Source: Chloroflexota bacterium
GTDB taxonomy: Bacteria; Chloroflexota; Dehalococcoidia; DSTF01; RBG-16-68-14
Assembly: GCA_003228685.1 (NCBI GenBank)
Contig: QIFC01000004.1
Span: 1-52,395 of the forward strand
Length of the DNA stretch: 52,395 nucleotides
Direction: 5' to 3'
In this document: positions 7,993 through 15,868 of the stretch, one piece after another
Position numbering within the stretch: the first letter of the stretch is position 1
How the letters are laid out: each line of letters starts with the position of its first letter
Translations under genes and position numbers: made by a program
The notes under the pieces: generated by a model
The model's input: only the letters and a program-made list of their open reading frames with translations
Database searches by the model: none
Told to the model about the DNA's origin: nothing

Positions 7993-8493
7993 TCATTTCC
8001 TCGTGTCCAGAAGTCTGACTGAAGCCGCATCGTCGAGAGCGTAGGTCTTGATCGTGCCCGATCGTTGGATATACTTTGTGAGCCCTTCCACCCATTGCTC
8101 CGCGACGACTACCACGAAGGCAGAGCCCCCGCTGGGGATTTCTTCACCCATCTCTTTCAGAAGGTTGTTCTTGAACCCCTGGTCTGTGAAGTGACCCAAT
8201 GCTGCGCCAGCGGCCGCGCCGGCCGCCCCCATAGCCAGCACCGCTGGCGGAAAGATGATTCCAATAATGCCGCCGGCGACTGCACCCTTAAGCGCCCCTC
8301 TCTTAGGCGTGAGTTCCGCCGTCTCCTTGATCTTCAGCTCGTCCGACGAATCCTTGACCAGCACGGCGGCGTCCTGAAGTTCGATCTCACTGCCTTTCTC
8401 CATTCGCTGGAGAGTCGCTAGGGCAATGGCAGCGTCTATTTCGTTGTCGTATATGGCGACAACAACGGTGATTGGGCCTTCCGGAGTGCTCAT
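7993..8493 (-). CDS. DUF1269-family protein
   Basis: This 166-residue protein has a soluble N-terminal alpha/beta segment (TVVVAIYDNEIDAAIALATL), a Gly/Ala-rich hydrophobic hairpin (about 78-110, GAVAGGIIGIIFPPAVLAMGAAGAAAG), and a conserved HFTDQGFKNNLLKEMGEEIPSGGSAFVVVV segment. This is the DUF1269 layout, function unknown. Two more copies lie at 35778-36284 and 40936-41427. The first shares the FTDQGF and PxGGSA segments closely. It is the last gene of the long leftward sulfatase/FGE unit, 43 bp after the GAP-family gene. Confidence 0.8.
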   Translation of the reverse strand: MSTPEGPITVVVAIYDNEIDAAIALATLQRMEKGSEIELQDAAVLVKDSSDELKIKETAELTPKRGALKGAVAGGIIGIIFPPAVLAMGAAGAAAGAALGHFTDQGFKNNLLKEMGEEIPSGGSAFVVVVAEQWVEGLTKYIQRSGTIKTYALDDAASVRLLDTRK

Positions 8494-8536
8494 GGCGTTT
8501 CCTTTCTTGTGCGATCAGATCCCTCATCTGAAACGC

Positions 8537-9217
8537 TCACGACGTCAGGCCACCCAATCCATCGCCAACAAGCATCACGCCTATGACCAAGAACAGAACC
8601 GACATAACCGTGGCATTGTTTGCCGTGAGCCATGATTTCATTACATCGAGCGTTCGTTCGGCGGAATCACCGGCGACTACGTAGTAGGCACCGGGCAGTA
8701 CGACAGTGAGGCTCGCGAGCGCCACGAACACAGCCAGCACGACCCACGGTTCGGCATCAGTCAAACCTGCCTGGGCGATGGTGGAGCCTGCCGCCAACGT
8801 TATTCCTAGGTTCTTTGGGTTGACACCTGCCAACAGCGCGGCAAACCCGAACGCTCGCAGTGCGGTGAACTCGTTGACGGCGCTCATCCAGCCCGGCATC
8901 TCGGGCTCCTCGCCCTCCTTTGGGCGGCTGCGCCATTGCCGGACGGCCAGCGCCAGGAGAAGCAGACCTAGAGCCAGTTTGATCGCGAACACCGCGTCCG
9001 ATGGGCCTTGCTCCGACGAAACATCGCTCGCATCGGCCACTAGGAGCACGGCCGCGCCAACCACGGCGAGGGCGAGCACCCAGCCGAGTGCGAACGCCGG
9101 GCCGGTGCTGCGTGCCCTGGGGCCGAACAGCATCAGGATTACGGCGATGACCGGCACCGGGCTGATCGCAACGCCGATCGCCAGAGGTAGGATCTCTCCG
9201 ATAGTGGGGCCCACCAC
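8537..9217 (-). CDS. GAP (Sap)-family membrane transporter-like protein
   Basis: This 226-residue protein has six predicted helices. The N-terminus (EILPLAIGVAISPVPVIAVILMLFGPRA) and the centre (FALLAGVNPKNLGITLAAGSTIA-like segment) match the GAP family. Its mycobacterial members assist export of sulfolipid and glycopeptidolipid, and it is related to LysE-type exporters. A lipid or small-molecule export role is therefore likely. It lies in the leftward sulfatase/FGE unit between the DUF7144-like gene and DUF1269. Confidence 0.75.
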   Translation of the reverse strand: MVGPTIGEILPLAIGVAISPVPVIAVILMLFGPRARSTGPAFALGWVLALAVVGAAVLLVADASDVSSEQGPSDAVFAIKLALGLLLLALAVRQWRSRPKEGEEPEMPGWMSAVNEFTALRAFGFAALLAGVNPKNLGITLAAGSTIAQAGLTDAEPWVVLAVFVALASLTVVLPGAYYVVAGDSAERTLDVMKSWLTANNATVMSVLFLVIGVMLVGDGLGGLTS

Positions 9218-9230
9218 ACGTACACCAGCT

Positions 9231-9629
9231 CTAACGCTGAACTTCTACTCCGCTGGCGCGTGTAGCCCCTTCGCCATGAACGACCAAGCCGTAGATGACC
9301 AGAATGTCGATGGCGATAATTGCCAGAGACCACCACGGGAATACCGTAATGAACAAGAGTTGCGTGAACGCACTTGTCATTGCCAGGAGGATGCCGAGGA
9401 TGACGGCCCAGAGCTGGCCGCTCAAGACGGCAAGGCCCGTAACAGCGGCAATCCCGCCGACAATAAGGTGCACCCATCCCCATGCCCTGATGTCGAGGAG
9501 GATGATCTGTTCGTCCGTTACGACGAGGACTTGCTCATGGATGATCGCCACCAATCCATCGATGGCGCCGAACATACCTGCCATGAACAGCATGATTCCC
9601 GAGAATACAACCCAGCTATTCGTTCTCAT
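9231..9629 (-). CDS. Four-helix membrane protein (DUF7144-like)
   Basis: About 132 residues with four hydrophobic segments, starting MRTNSWVVFSGIMLFMAGMFGAIDGLVAI. The pattern matches small actinobacterial-type membrane proteins annotated DUF7144, function unknown. The ATG at 9629 is chosen because GAGGAG precedes it by nine bases; an upstream start would overlap the FGE gene end. It lies 28 bp after that gene. Confidence 0.65.
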   Translation of the reverse strand: MRTNSWVVFSGIMLFMAGMFGAIDGLVAIIHEQVLVVTDEQIILLDIRAWGWVHLIVGGIAAVTGLAVLSGQLWAVILGILLAMTSAFTQLLFITVFPWWSLAIIAIDILVIYGLVVHGEGATRASGVEVQR

Positions 9630-9657
9630 TTCGAAGACTCCTCTCTTACCATGCAAG

Positions 9658-10602
9658 CTACGCGTCTCGCGCGCAGCGAAAGCCCATGTTTCCGGTTGAA
9701 CTGCCAGGATCGTTTGAGCTGCGAGCGGCGACCCGATACCGGTTGCAGTACGAGTCGTGGCAGAGGTACGACCCGCCTCGGATCACCTTCGCCTGGCCAG
9801 ACGAAGGACCAACAGGATCGTCGTGAGGCCCACTGATGTGAAAGTCTGACGAGAACCAGTCGGCGCACCACTCCCACACATTGCCCGACATATTGTGCAG
9901 GCCAAATCCACTCGGCTGGTATCCGTCTACGGGTGCCGTGCCAAGATAGCCATCCTCGAGTGTGTTCTTCGACGGGAAGGCACCCTGCCAGACGTTCATC
10001 ATGTGCTTGCCGCCGGGCTCTAGCTCGTCGCCCCAAGGAAACCGTTTCCGCTCTAACCCGCCTCGGGCCGCATACTCCCACTCAGCCTCCGTCGGAAGGC
10101 GTTTGCCGGCCCATGAACAGTAGGATTGCGCGTCGTTCCAGGAGACATGGACGACGGGATGATTCAGGATTGTATCCAACGACGACTGCGGTCCGAGTGG
10201 GTGCCGCCAGTCGGCCCGCTCGACCTGACGCCACCACGGTGAAGCTGCCACGGCTCTAGTGTCTGGAAAGTCGTCGGGCAGCAGCCCGCCGAACACAAAC
10301 GACCAGCCGAACCCCTCCGCATCAGTCCTGTAGCCTGTAACGTCGACGAAGGCCGCGAACTGCTCGTTCGAGACCGCGAACTGATCGATATAGAAGGGCC
10401 GCACTGACACAGCACGTACGGGCCCTTCGCCGTCGGCGGGGAAGCCGTCTAGGTCGTCTGTGCCCATGAGGAACTCTCCGCCCGTTAGCAGCGCCATGGC
10501 ATCGGTGGGGCCGTCCTTCCTGCTCTGCGTGGCTACGCCAGTGCCGAGCTTGCCTTCCTTGCCAGAAGGAGCGCAGCATGATGTGGAATGGTCGTCTTGC
10601 AT
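9658..10602 (-). CDS. Formylglycine-generating enzyme (sulfatase maturase)
   Basis: A 314-residue FGE-sulfatase (SUMF1-type) protein. Features are GEFLMGTDD near the start, the NHPVVHVSWNDAQSYCSWAGKRLPTEAEWEYAARGG block, GNVWEWCADW, and C-terminal RGGSYLCHDSYCNRYRVAARS. Cys281 and Cys286 in that last block match the two active-site cysteines of human FGE (GGSYMCHRSYCYRYR). The enzyme oxidises the cysteine of a CxPxR motif in sulfatases to formylglycine, using O2 and copper. Two CSPTR sulfatases lie in the window, one in this same transcription unit, so these are the expected substrates. Bacterial relatives can act on other proteins, but the conserved cysteine pair argues for FGE activity. Confidence 0.92.
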   Translation of the reverse strand: MQDDHSTSCCAPSGKEGKLGTGVATQSRKDGPTDAMALLTGGEFLMGTDDLDGFPADGEGPVRAVSVRPFYIDQFAVSNEQFAAFVDVTGYRTDAEGFGWSFVFGGLLPDDFPDTRAVAASPWWRQVERADWRHPLGPQSSLDTILNHPVVHVSWNDAQSYCSWAGKRLPTEAEWEYAARGGLERKRFPWGDELEPGGKHMMNVWQGAFPSKNTLEDGYLGTAPVDGYQPSGFGLHNMSGNVWEWCADWFSSDFHISGPHDDPVGPSSGQAKVIRGGSYLCHDSYCNRYRVAARSSNDPGSSTGNMGFRCARDA

Positions 10603-10607
10603 CGGCC

Positions 10608-11171
10608 TTATCCAGAGAGTTCTTTGTTCACGCTACGAAGCTGGAACGCGAAGACAATCTCCATGAGACCACGAGCGAGCGCGGAGACGCCTACCCAGAC
10701 GAGGAGCAGTACGGCCTGCCGCTCCGTCCAGCCAACAGCCCAAAACCCGACGAGGATCTGCGCTATGCCGGCAGAGAGTTGAAGCCACCAAAACGGTACG
10801 TTAGTGTCCATCAGCGCCGCGATGAGATCGAAGATTCCCCGGATCAGCAGTAGCCAGGCGATCAGCGCGGCGAGTACAACGAACGTCTTCTCTGGATTGG
10901 CGAACGCGAAGATCCCGCCCGCGGCGAGGATCACGCCGAGAGCGACTCTGACCCACCTCCAGCCGGGAATGATCGCCGCGGCGAATAGCTCGCTAAGCCC
11001 CGCAAGCAAAAAGACGATTCCCGTCAGCACAGAAATCAGGTTGATGGACGTGGTGTCGAACTGTAGGACGAATATCGAAACTCCCAGCCAGAAGCTGCCT
11101 GTTACGAGAAACACCCACCAAAGAGAACTCGCTTCATTGAGGTCGGTCCGTGTGACTGTGAATGCTGTCAT
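10608..11171 (-). CDS. HdeD-family membrane protein
   Basis: This 187-residue protein has six hydrophobic segments in three pairs, the HdeD/DUF308 pattern. Characteristic parts are WWVFLVTGSFWLGVSIFVLQFD, then repeated GWRWVRVALGVILAAGGIFAFANPEKT and WLLLIRGIFDLIAAL. HdeD of enterobacteria is linked to acid resistance; the general function is unclear. It stands between the sulfatase and the FGE gene (5 bp before the FGE start codon), so it is co-transcribed. Confidence 0.85.
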   Translation of the reverse strand: MTAFTVTRTDLNEASSLWWVFLVTGSFWLGVSIFVLQFDTTSINLISVLTGIVFLLAGLSELFAAAIIPGWRWVRVALGVILAAGGIFAFANPEKTFVVLAALIAWLLLIRGIFDLIAALMDTNVPFWWLQLSAGIAQILVGFWAVGWTERQAVLLLVWVGVSALARGLMEIVFAFQLRSVNKELSG

Positions 11172-11224
11172 CTGCTGTCCTCCCTCCGAGTATGTTTGTG
11201 CTCGATCTTCAAGCCACGACCTCC

Positions 11225-13585
11225 CTACTGGCGGGCCATGATCGCCCGCATGGTGGCCTCGTCGTCTTCGATCAGGTCGCCTGAGACGTCGATGGTCACG
11301 CTGTGCAGCGTCCCGGTAAACGGGAAGGGCCCCTGATAGTGCTCCAGCGTCACTGGTGCGCCCGGATCAGCGCCAATCGCGACGCCGCTGGCGAGGCCAA
11401 GCATGATCGGGTTCGTCACGGGCATGTCGACCTGTCCGACCAGCTCGCCGTCGATGTAGAGCTGGCCGCGACCCGCTGCGCCGATGCCTTTCAGAATGTC
11501 GGGTTCGCCCGTGACCTCGAATTCATAACGTAGCAGATGGCTGCCTTCGGGGACTTCGACGTTCGACTCAACGTGGTAGAAGTTTCGCGCTACATAGTTG
11601 TACAGGTACTGAAGCTTGCCATTCTTGACGAAGAAGGTATAGCCGCCATCGATGCCGCCCTGCGAGATCAGCACGCCCTCCGCGCCGCCCGACGGAACTT
11701 CTACGTCCGCGGTGATGCTATGTGGACGGTTGGTGATTCTAGGGGCGGCATTCATCGGCACTTCTTGCGTCCCCGGATAGTACGTGTAGCTGCTCCGCGC
11801 GGCGGCGATCTGCGGTCTCGGCATGCCCAAGCGTTGCTGACCGCGTCCGTCGACGGGCAGCACGTTGTACTTGCCCGCTTCGACGTACCACTGCGCGATC
11901 ATCTCGATCAGGCGTGGGCGGTTGTCGGCAGCGATGTCGCGGTTCTCCGCGAAGTCCTCTGCGACGTGGTACAGTTCCCAGTCGTTCGCGTCCAGCTCGG
12001 TCAGCGTTTCGGCCGAAATGGGCGTTCCGAATCCCTCGCCGGCTTCCGCGAACGACGTGCCGGGCCAGGGGCAGACCGCTCGCCAGCCATCGCGATAGAT
12101 GGAGCGGTGACCCATCATTTCGAAGTACTGGGTATTGTGCTTCGTGGGAGCGTTTGCATCGTCAAACGTATGAGCAAGGCTCGCACCTTGGATTGGAGAT
12201 TGGGCGACGCCCTTTATCGACGTAGGCGGTTCCAGGCCGAGAGCCTCCAGCACCGTGGGCACCAGGTCGGTGGCGTGGGCGTACTGGGTGCGGACTTCGC
12301 CCTTCGCCTTGATCCGCTGGGGCCAGTGGACGATGAACGGGTCGCTGATGCCACCGCGGTAGGTCTCGCGCTTCCAGCGCCGGAATGGGGTGTTGCCGGC
12401 CCAAGTCCAGCCCCACGGATAGTGGTTGAAGTGCTTCGGTCCGCCGAGTTCATCGATCGCCGCGAGGTTCTCTTCGAGCGACTCCGGCACGAAGTTGAAG
12501 AAGAGGTTCTCGTTGACCGAACCCTCCGGGCCGCCCTCTGAACTCGCGCCGTTGTCGGAGAGCACCATGATCAGCGTGTTGTCCAGCTCGCCCATTGACC
12601 TGAGGAATTCCAGGATCCTGCCGAACTGGTGGTCTGTATGCTCCAGGAAACCGGCGTAGACCTCCATCATGCGCGCGTAGAGCTTCTTCTCTTCCGCCGA
12701 GCAGTCGTCCCACGGCTTCACGTCAGGATCGTGCCGGGACAACTTCGCATCCCGTGGGACGATGCCCAGCTCCTTCTGCCTAGCGAACGTCTGCTCGCGA
12801 TAGGCTTCCCAACCGTCGTCGAACTTGCCGGCGTAGCGGTCGGCCCACTCCTTCGGTACGTGGTGCGGCGCATGCATCGCGCCCGTCGCGAAATAGAAGA
12901 AGAACGGCTTATTGGGCGCGACCTGCTTGGAGTCGGCGATGAACGAGATCGTTCTGTCGGCCAGGTCTTCGGTCAGGTGGTAACCTTCCTCCGGCGTCTT
13001 CGGCGGCTCGACGCGATGGTTGTCGTACGTCAGGTCGGGATAGTACTGGTGCGTGTCGCCGCCGAGAAAGCCGTAGTATCGTTCGAAGCCGCGGCCAAGC
13101 GGCCAGCGGTCGTAGGGCCCCGCCGCCGAGACTTGATCGGCCGGCGTCAGGTGCCATTTGCCAGCAGCATATGTGTTGTAGCCGTACTGATGCAGGATCT
13201 CTGACAGGAACCCGTTCTCGAACGGGATGTTGCCATTGGCCCCCGGGAATCCAGTAGACCCCTCAGTTATGCAGGCCATGCCGTTTGAGTGATGATTGCG
13301 GCCCGTCAGTACGCATGTCCGCGTAGGGGAGCAGAGTGCCGTGGTGTGCATGTTGTTGTAGAGCAGGCCGTTCGCCGCCAGTGCGTCCAAGTTCGGGGTG
13401 TTGATCGGGCTGCCGTAGCAGCCGAGCTGACCGAATCCCGTATCGTCCAGGATGAAGAACAAGACGTTGGGGGCGCCTTCCTTGGCGCGAAGTGGTTCCG
13501 GCCACGCCGGCTCGGACTGGTCAACCGTCCTCCCGATGACGCCCGAGAACGCTGTTCCTGGCTTGTATTCTGTTAGATCTGGCAA
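11225..13585 (-). CDS. Arylsulfatase (large, AtsD-like), copy 1
   Basis: Type I sulfatase of 786 residues. An N-terminal alkaline-phosphatase-like domain has FFILDDTGFGQ (metal Asp46/47) and CSPTRTCVLTGRNH, where Cys85 would become formylglycine. GKWHL and a late DNGASSEGG segment supply other metal and catalytic residues. The C-terminal 180 residues are a beta-rich, LamG-like domain. Length and layout match large arylsulfatases such as mycobacterial AtsD (about 787 residues). I place the start at TTG 13585: CAGGAGGC lies just upstream, and the length then matches the second copy, whereas a longer start adds 25 unrelated residues. No signal peptide is visible, so it may be cytoplasmic. It heads the unit containing its maturase. 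Confidence 0.92.
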   Translation of the reverse strand: MPDLTEYKPGTAFSGVIGRTVDQSEPAWPEPLRAKEGAPNVLFFILDDTGFGQLGCYGSPINTPNLDALAANGLLYNNMHTTALCSPTRTCVLTGRNHHSNGMACITEGSTGFPGANGNIPFENGFLSEILHQYGYNTYAAGKWHLTPADQVSAAGPYDRWPLGRGFERYYGFLGGDTHQYYPDLTYDNHRVEPPKTPEEGYHLTEDLADRTISFIADSKQVAPNKPFFFYFATGAMHAPHHVPKEWADRYAGKFDDGWEAYREQTFARQKELGIVPRDAKLSRHDPDVKPWDDCSAEEKKLYARMMEVYAGFLEHTDHQFGRILEFLRSMGELDNTLIMVLSDNGASSEGGPEGSVNENLFFNFVPESLEENLAAIDELGGPKHFNHYPWGWTWAGNTPFRRWKRETYRGGISDPFIVHWPQRIKAKGEVRTQYAHATDLVPTVLEALGLEPPTSIKGVAQSPIQGASLAHTFDDANAPTKHNTQYFEMMGHRSIYRDGWRAVCPWPGTSFAEAGEGFGTPISAETLTELDANDWELYHVAEDFAENRDIAADNRPRLIEMIAQWYVEAGKYNVLPVDGRGQQRLGMPRPQIAAARSSYTYYPGTQEVPMNAAPRITNRPHSITADVEVPSGGAEGVLISQGGIDGGYTFFVKNGKLQYLYNYVARNFYHVESNVEVPEGSHLLRYEFEVTGEPDILKGIGAAGRGQLYIDGELVGQVDMPVTNPIMLGLASGVAIGADPGAPVTLEHYQGPFPFTGTLHSVTIDVSGDLIEDDEATMRAIMARQ

Positions 13586-13625
13586 AGCAGCCTCCTGATA
13601 GTCAATAAATCCCTCCAGCATGAGA

Positions 13626-13688
13626 ATCATCTCACGCGGGCGGGCTGCGGCGCATGGCAAGACCTAGCCGTGTTAGTGGCGATTTCTC
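13626..13688 (-). promoter_or_regulatory. Regulon promoter module (sulfatase 1/FGE operon)
   Basis: The sequence GAGAAATCG leads into the operator (TCGCCACTAACAC from 13682), which ends GGTCTTGC. CATGC follows at 13656-13652, then 20 bp and GATGAT at 13631-13626. The core palindrome is degraded, but flanks and spacing match. The leader would be about 35 nt before TTG 13585. It lies divergent to the permease module at 13766-13827. Confidence 0.5.
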
Positions 13689-13765
13689 GGTATGAGATGG
13701 GCATCTGGAAGCAATCGCCATGTCGCTGTCGGGAGCGCTGTACCCATGCCCTGTGATGCGTTTAC

Positions 13766-13827
13766 AGGAAATCGTTACCAAACTACCGATGTCTGGCGAC
13801 GCGCTGGTAGGCGCGGCAGCCCATACT
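13766..13827 (+). promoter_or_regulatory. Regulon promoter module (anion permease)
   Basis: Near-consensus copy. The palindromic centre is ATCGTTAC-CAAA-CTACCGAT (13771-13790), followed by GTCTGGC, GACGC at 13798-13802, 19 bp, and CATACT at 13822-13827. The predicted start near 13834 precedes the leader ATG at 13866. Confidence 0.7.
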
Positions 13828-13865
13828 TGGGAGCGTACGCACAAGAGTAGATGCGAGAGGTGCAA

Positions 13866-13919
13866 ATGGCAGCCTTAACACCTCGGATGACAAGAAGCTT
13901 GCCGCGGAGCCGGCCGTGA
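13866..13919 (+). CDS. Possible 17-codon leader peptide
   Basis: A short frame reads MAALTPRMTRSLPRSRP. GAGAGGTG stands about four bases before its ATG. Its TGA overlaps the GTG start of the permease (GTGA), the classic arrangement for translational coupling. It may be a coupling leader rather than a functional peptide. Confidence 0.35.
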   Translation: MAALTPRMTRSLPRSRP

Positions 13920-15673
13920 GCGTTGACGCCTGGCTGACGTTGGCGATCCTGGCCGGTCTCTTTGCGCTCCTGATCTGGGGGCGCTTCCCAACGTGGGCGG
14001 TGTTTGTCGCAGCAATTACCCTGATCATTACCTTTGATCTCGCCGAGGAGGGAGAGGCCTTCAGCGGATTCTCTAACTCCGGGGTGCTGACTGTCGTTGT
14101 CCTCTACGCGGTCGCAGCTGGCATGTACGCCACAGGGGCGATCTCAATCGTCGCGGACAAGCTTATCGGCCAGCCGGCGACGGCGCGTGACGCTAACCAG
14201 CGGATTCTTCCTGCAACCGCGGCTGGAAGCGCGTTCCTGAACAACACACCTCTCGTGGCGATGATGATCCCAGTCGTTCAAGACTTGGGACGCACGATGC
14301 GAATTGCGACGTCGAAGATGCTGATGCAGCTATCGGGCGCATCGATCCTAGGCGGCTCTTCGACACTCCTCGGTACCTCAACCAATCTGATCATCGCCGG
14401 CCTCGTCCTCGACGCGCTGGGCGAAGACCTGAGCATCTTCTTTCCAACGCGCATCGGCCTGCCGGCGGCCGTCGCCGGCATCCTGTTCCTGATCTATTTC
14501 GCCGGGCGCCTCCTGCCAGACCGGGCCGACGAAGACGATACGGCGCGACGCCTGTATCGAGCCGAGTTTTACGTGCCGGAGGATTCGCCGCTGGTCGGGT
14601 CCACGCTCGTTCAAGCCGGGCTCGCGCAGCCGGCAGGAGCGCAGCTCGTCTCGATCAGGCGAGACGAGAACAATCTGGCGGACCTCGATACCAGCATGCG
14701 CCTGGAGGCAGGCGACGAGCTGACCTTCACCGCGAACATCGAGGCTGTAACAACGCTATGGACCACGATTGGCCTGTATCCGAGCACGCCGAGGGAGGTG
14801 ACAGGAAAGGAGTACCAGCACCACCTGGTTGAGGTGGTCATCGGCAACGAGACGGTATACGAAGGGCGCCCGGTCGGCCGGCTCTTATTTCGCGAACACG
14901 ATGGCGAACTGAAAGTCGTAGCGCTCTCCCGCGATGGGGTCCCTACGGATCATGACCTTCAGGAGGCAGCTGTTACGGCTGGAGACAACTTCCTGCTTGA
15001 GGTCGCGGACGAATTCTTCGAAACAACACCGTTGGAGGCTGGGTTCGCTCTGGTGAAGCGACTGCGCGGGTATCGCATTCAGCGAACCGATCGAGCGTGG
15101 GCCGCCGGGGTCATCGTCGTGGCCATGGTGCTGCTCTCCGCGTTCGGCGTGATGAGCCTGCTCAATGCCGCCTTGCTCGCTGTCGCGGCGCTCATTGCCA
15201 CGGGAGGTCTCACACTTCGGCGAGCGTTCCGCAGCATCGACTGGCGGACCTATGTGGTGCTGGGGGCTGCGGTCGGCCTCGCCCCGGCCGTCACCAACAG
15301 CGGCCTGGCAGACGACATTTCGAGGCTACTCTCTGACCTAGCAGGCGGGAACCCATACGCCGCCCTGGTTGTCATCTTCATTGCTACTGTGATTCTCACC
15401 AACGTCATCTCTAATGCAGCGGCCGCTGCTCTGATGTTCCCAATTGTTATTGGCATGGCCACCGCGCTCGAGGTGAACTGGGAACCGTTCGTCGCCATCC
15501 TGATGATCAGCGCGTCGGCCGCGCTCATCAACCCCGCCGGATACCAGACGCAGCTCATGGTCCAGGAGCCGGGCGGTTACACGTTCATCGACTTCGCCAA
15601 GGTCGGCCTGCCTCTGACCATCATCGTCGGCATCGTTGCGGTCCCACTTGCTCCTCTTTTCTACGGTCTCTGA
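13916..15673 (+). CDS. DASS/SLC13-type anion permease with TrkA-C domains
   Basis: This 585-residue transporter has an N-terminal membrane half (about residues 5-200, with FLNNTPLVAMMIPVVQDL and the GGSSTLLGTSTNLIIAGL hairpin motif). Two cytoplasmic RCK_C/TrkA-C-like domains follow (about 215-380), then a second membrane half (about 395-585, with ILTNVISNAAAAALMFPI). This is the SLC13/CitT-like layout of sulfate and dicarboxylate permeases. Between two sulfatase units, sulfate or an organosulfate is a reasonable guess. GTG 13916 is used because no ATG is in frame upstream. It has its own regulon promoter. Confidence 0.85.
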   Translation: MSVDAWLTLAILAGLFALLIWGRFPTWAVFVAAITLIITFDLAEEGEAFSGFSNSGVLTVVVLYAVAAGMYATGAISIVADKLIGQPATARDANQRILPATAAGSAFLNNTPLVAMMIPVVQDLGRTMRIATSKMLMQLSGASILGGSSTLLGTSTNLIIAGLVLDALGEDLSIFFPTRIGLPAAVAGILFLIYFAGRLLPDRADEDDTARRLYRAEFYVPEDSPLVGSTLVQAGLAQPAGAQLVSIRRDENNLADLDTSMRLEAGDELTFTANIEAVTTLWTTIGLYPSTPREVTGKEYQHHLVEVVIGNETVYEGRPVGRLLFREHDGELKVVALSRDGVPTDHDLQEAAVTAGDNFLLEVADEFFETTPLEAGFALVKRLRGYRIQRTDRAWAAGVIVVAMVLLSAFGVMSLLNAALLAVAALIATGGLTLRRAFRSIDWRTYVVLGAAVGLAPAVTNSGLADDISRLLSDLAGGNPYAALVVIFIATVILTNVISNAAAAALMFPIVIGMATALEVNWEPFVAILMISASAALINPAGYQTQLMVQEPGGYTFIDFAKVGLPLTIIVGIVAVPLAPLFYGL

Positions 15674-15715
15674 CGCTGAACATCAGTCTGTCCCTTCGTC
15701 TTCGCCGCCGCCTAC

Positions 15716-15777
15716 AAGGATTCGTTATCGAACTACCGAAAACTCGCGACGCGCTACGGAACCAGCGGCGGGATACT
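15716..15777 (+). promoter_or_regulatory. Regulon promoter module (sulfatase 2 operon)
   Basis: Operator TCGTTATCGAACTACCGAAA from 15722, then GACGC at 15748-15752, a 19-bp gap, and GATACT at 15772-15777. The transcript would start near 15784, about 85 nt before the sulfatase ATG. Confidence 0.65.
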
Positions 15778-15868
15778 GAACCTGCAGCCACTCGGTCTGC
15801 GGTCGGCGCGCTTAGTGTGAACGCGAGCTGCCAACCTGAAACGTGGGGTCAGCAAAGGAGGCATTCGA

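Noticed and set aside
11537-12541. Long open frame (334 codons) opposite sulfatase 1
   Set aside because: Arg/Val-rich antisense shadow of a highly conserved sulfatase in GC-rich DNA; no Shine-Dalgarno and no domain features. The same applies to 16748-17650 and 15872-16591 opposite sulfatase 2.
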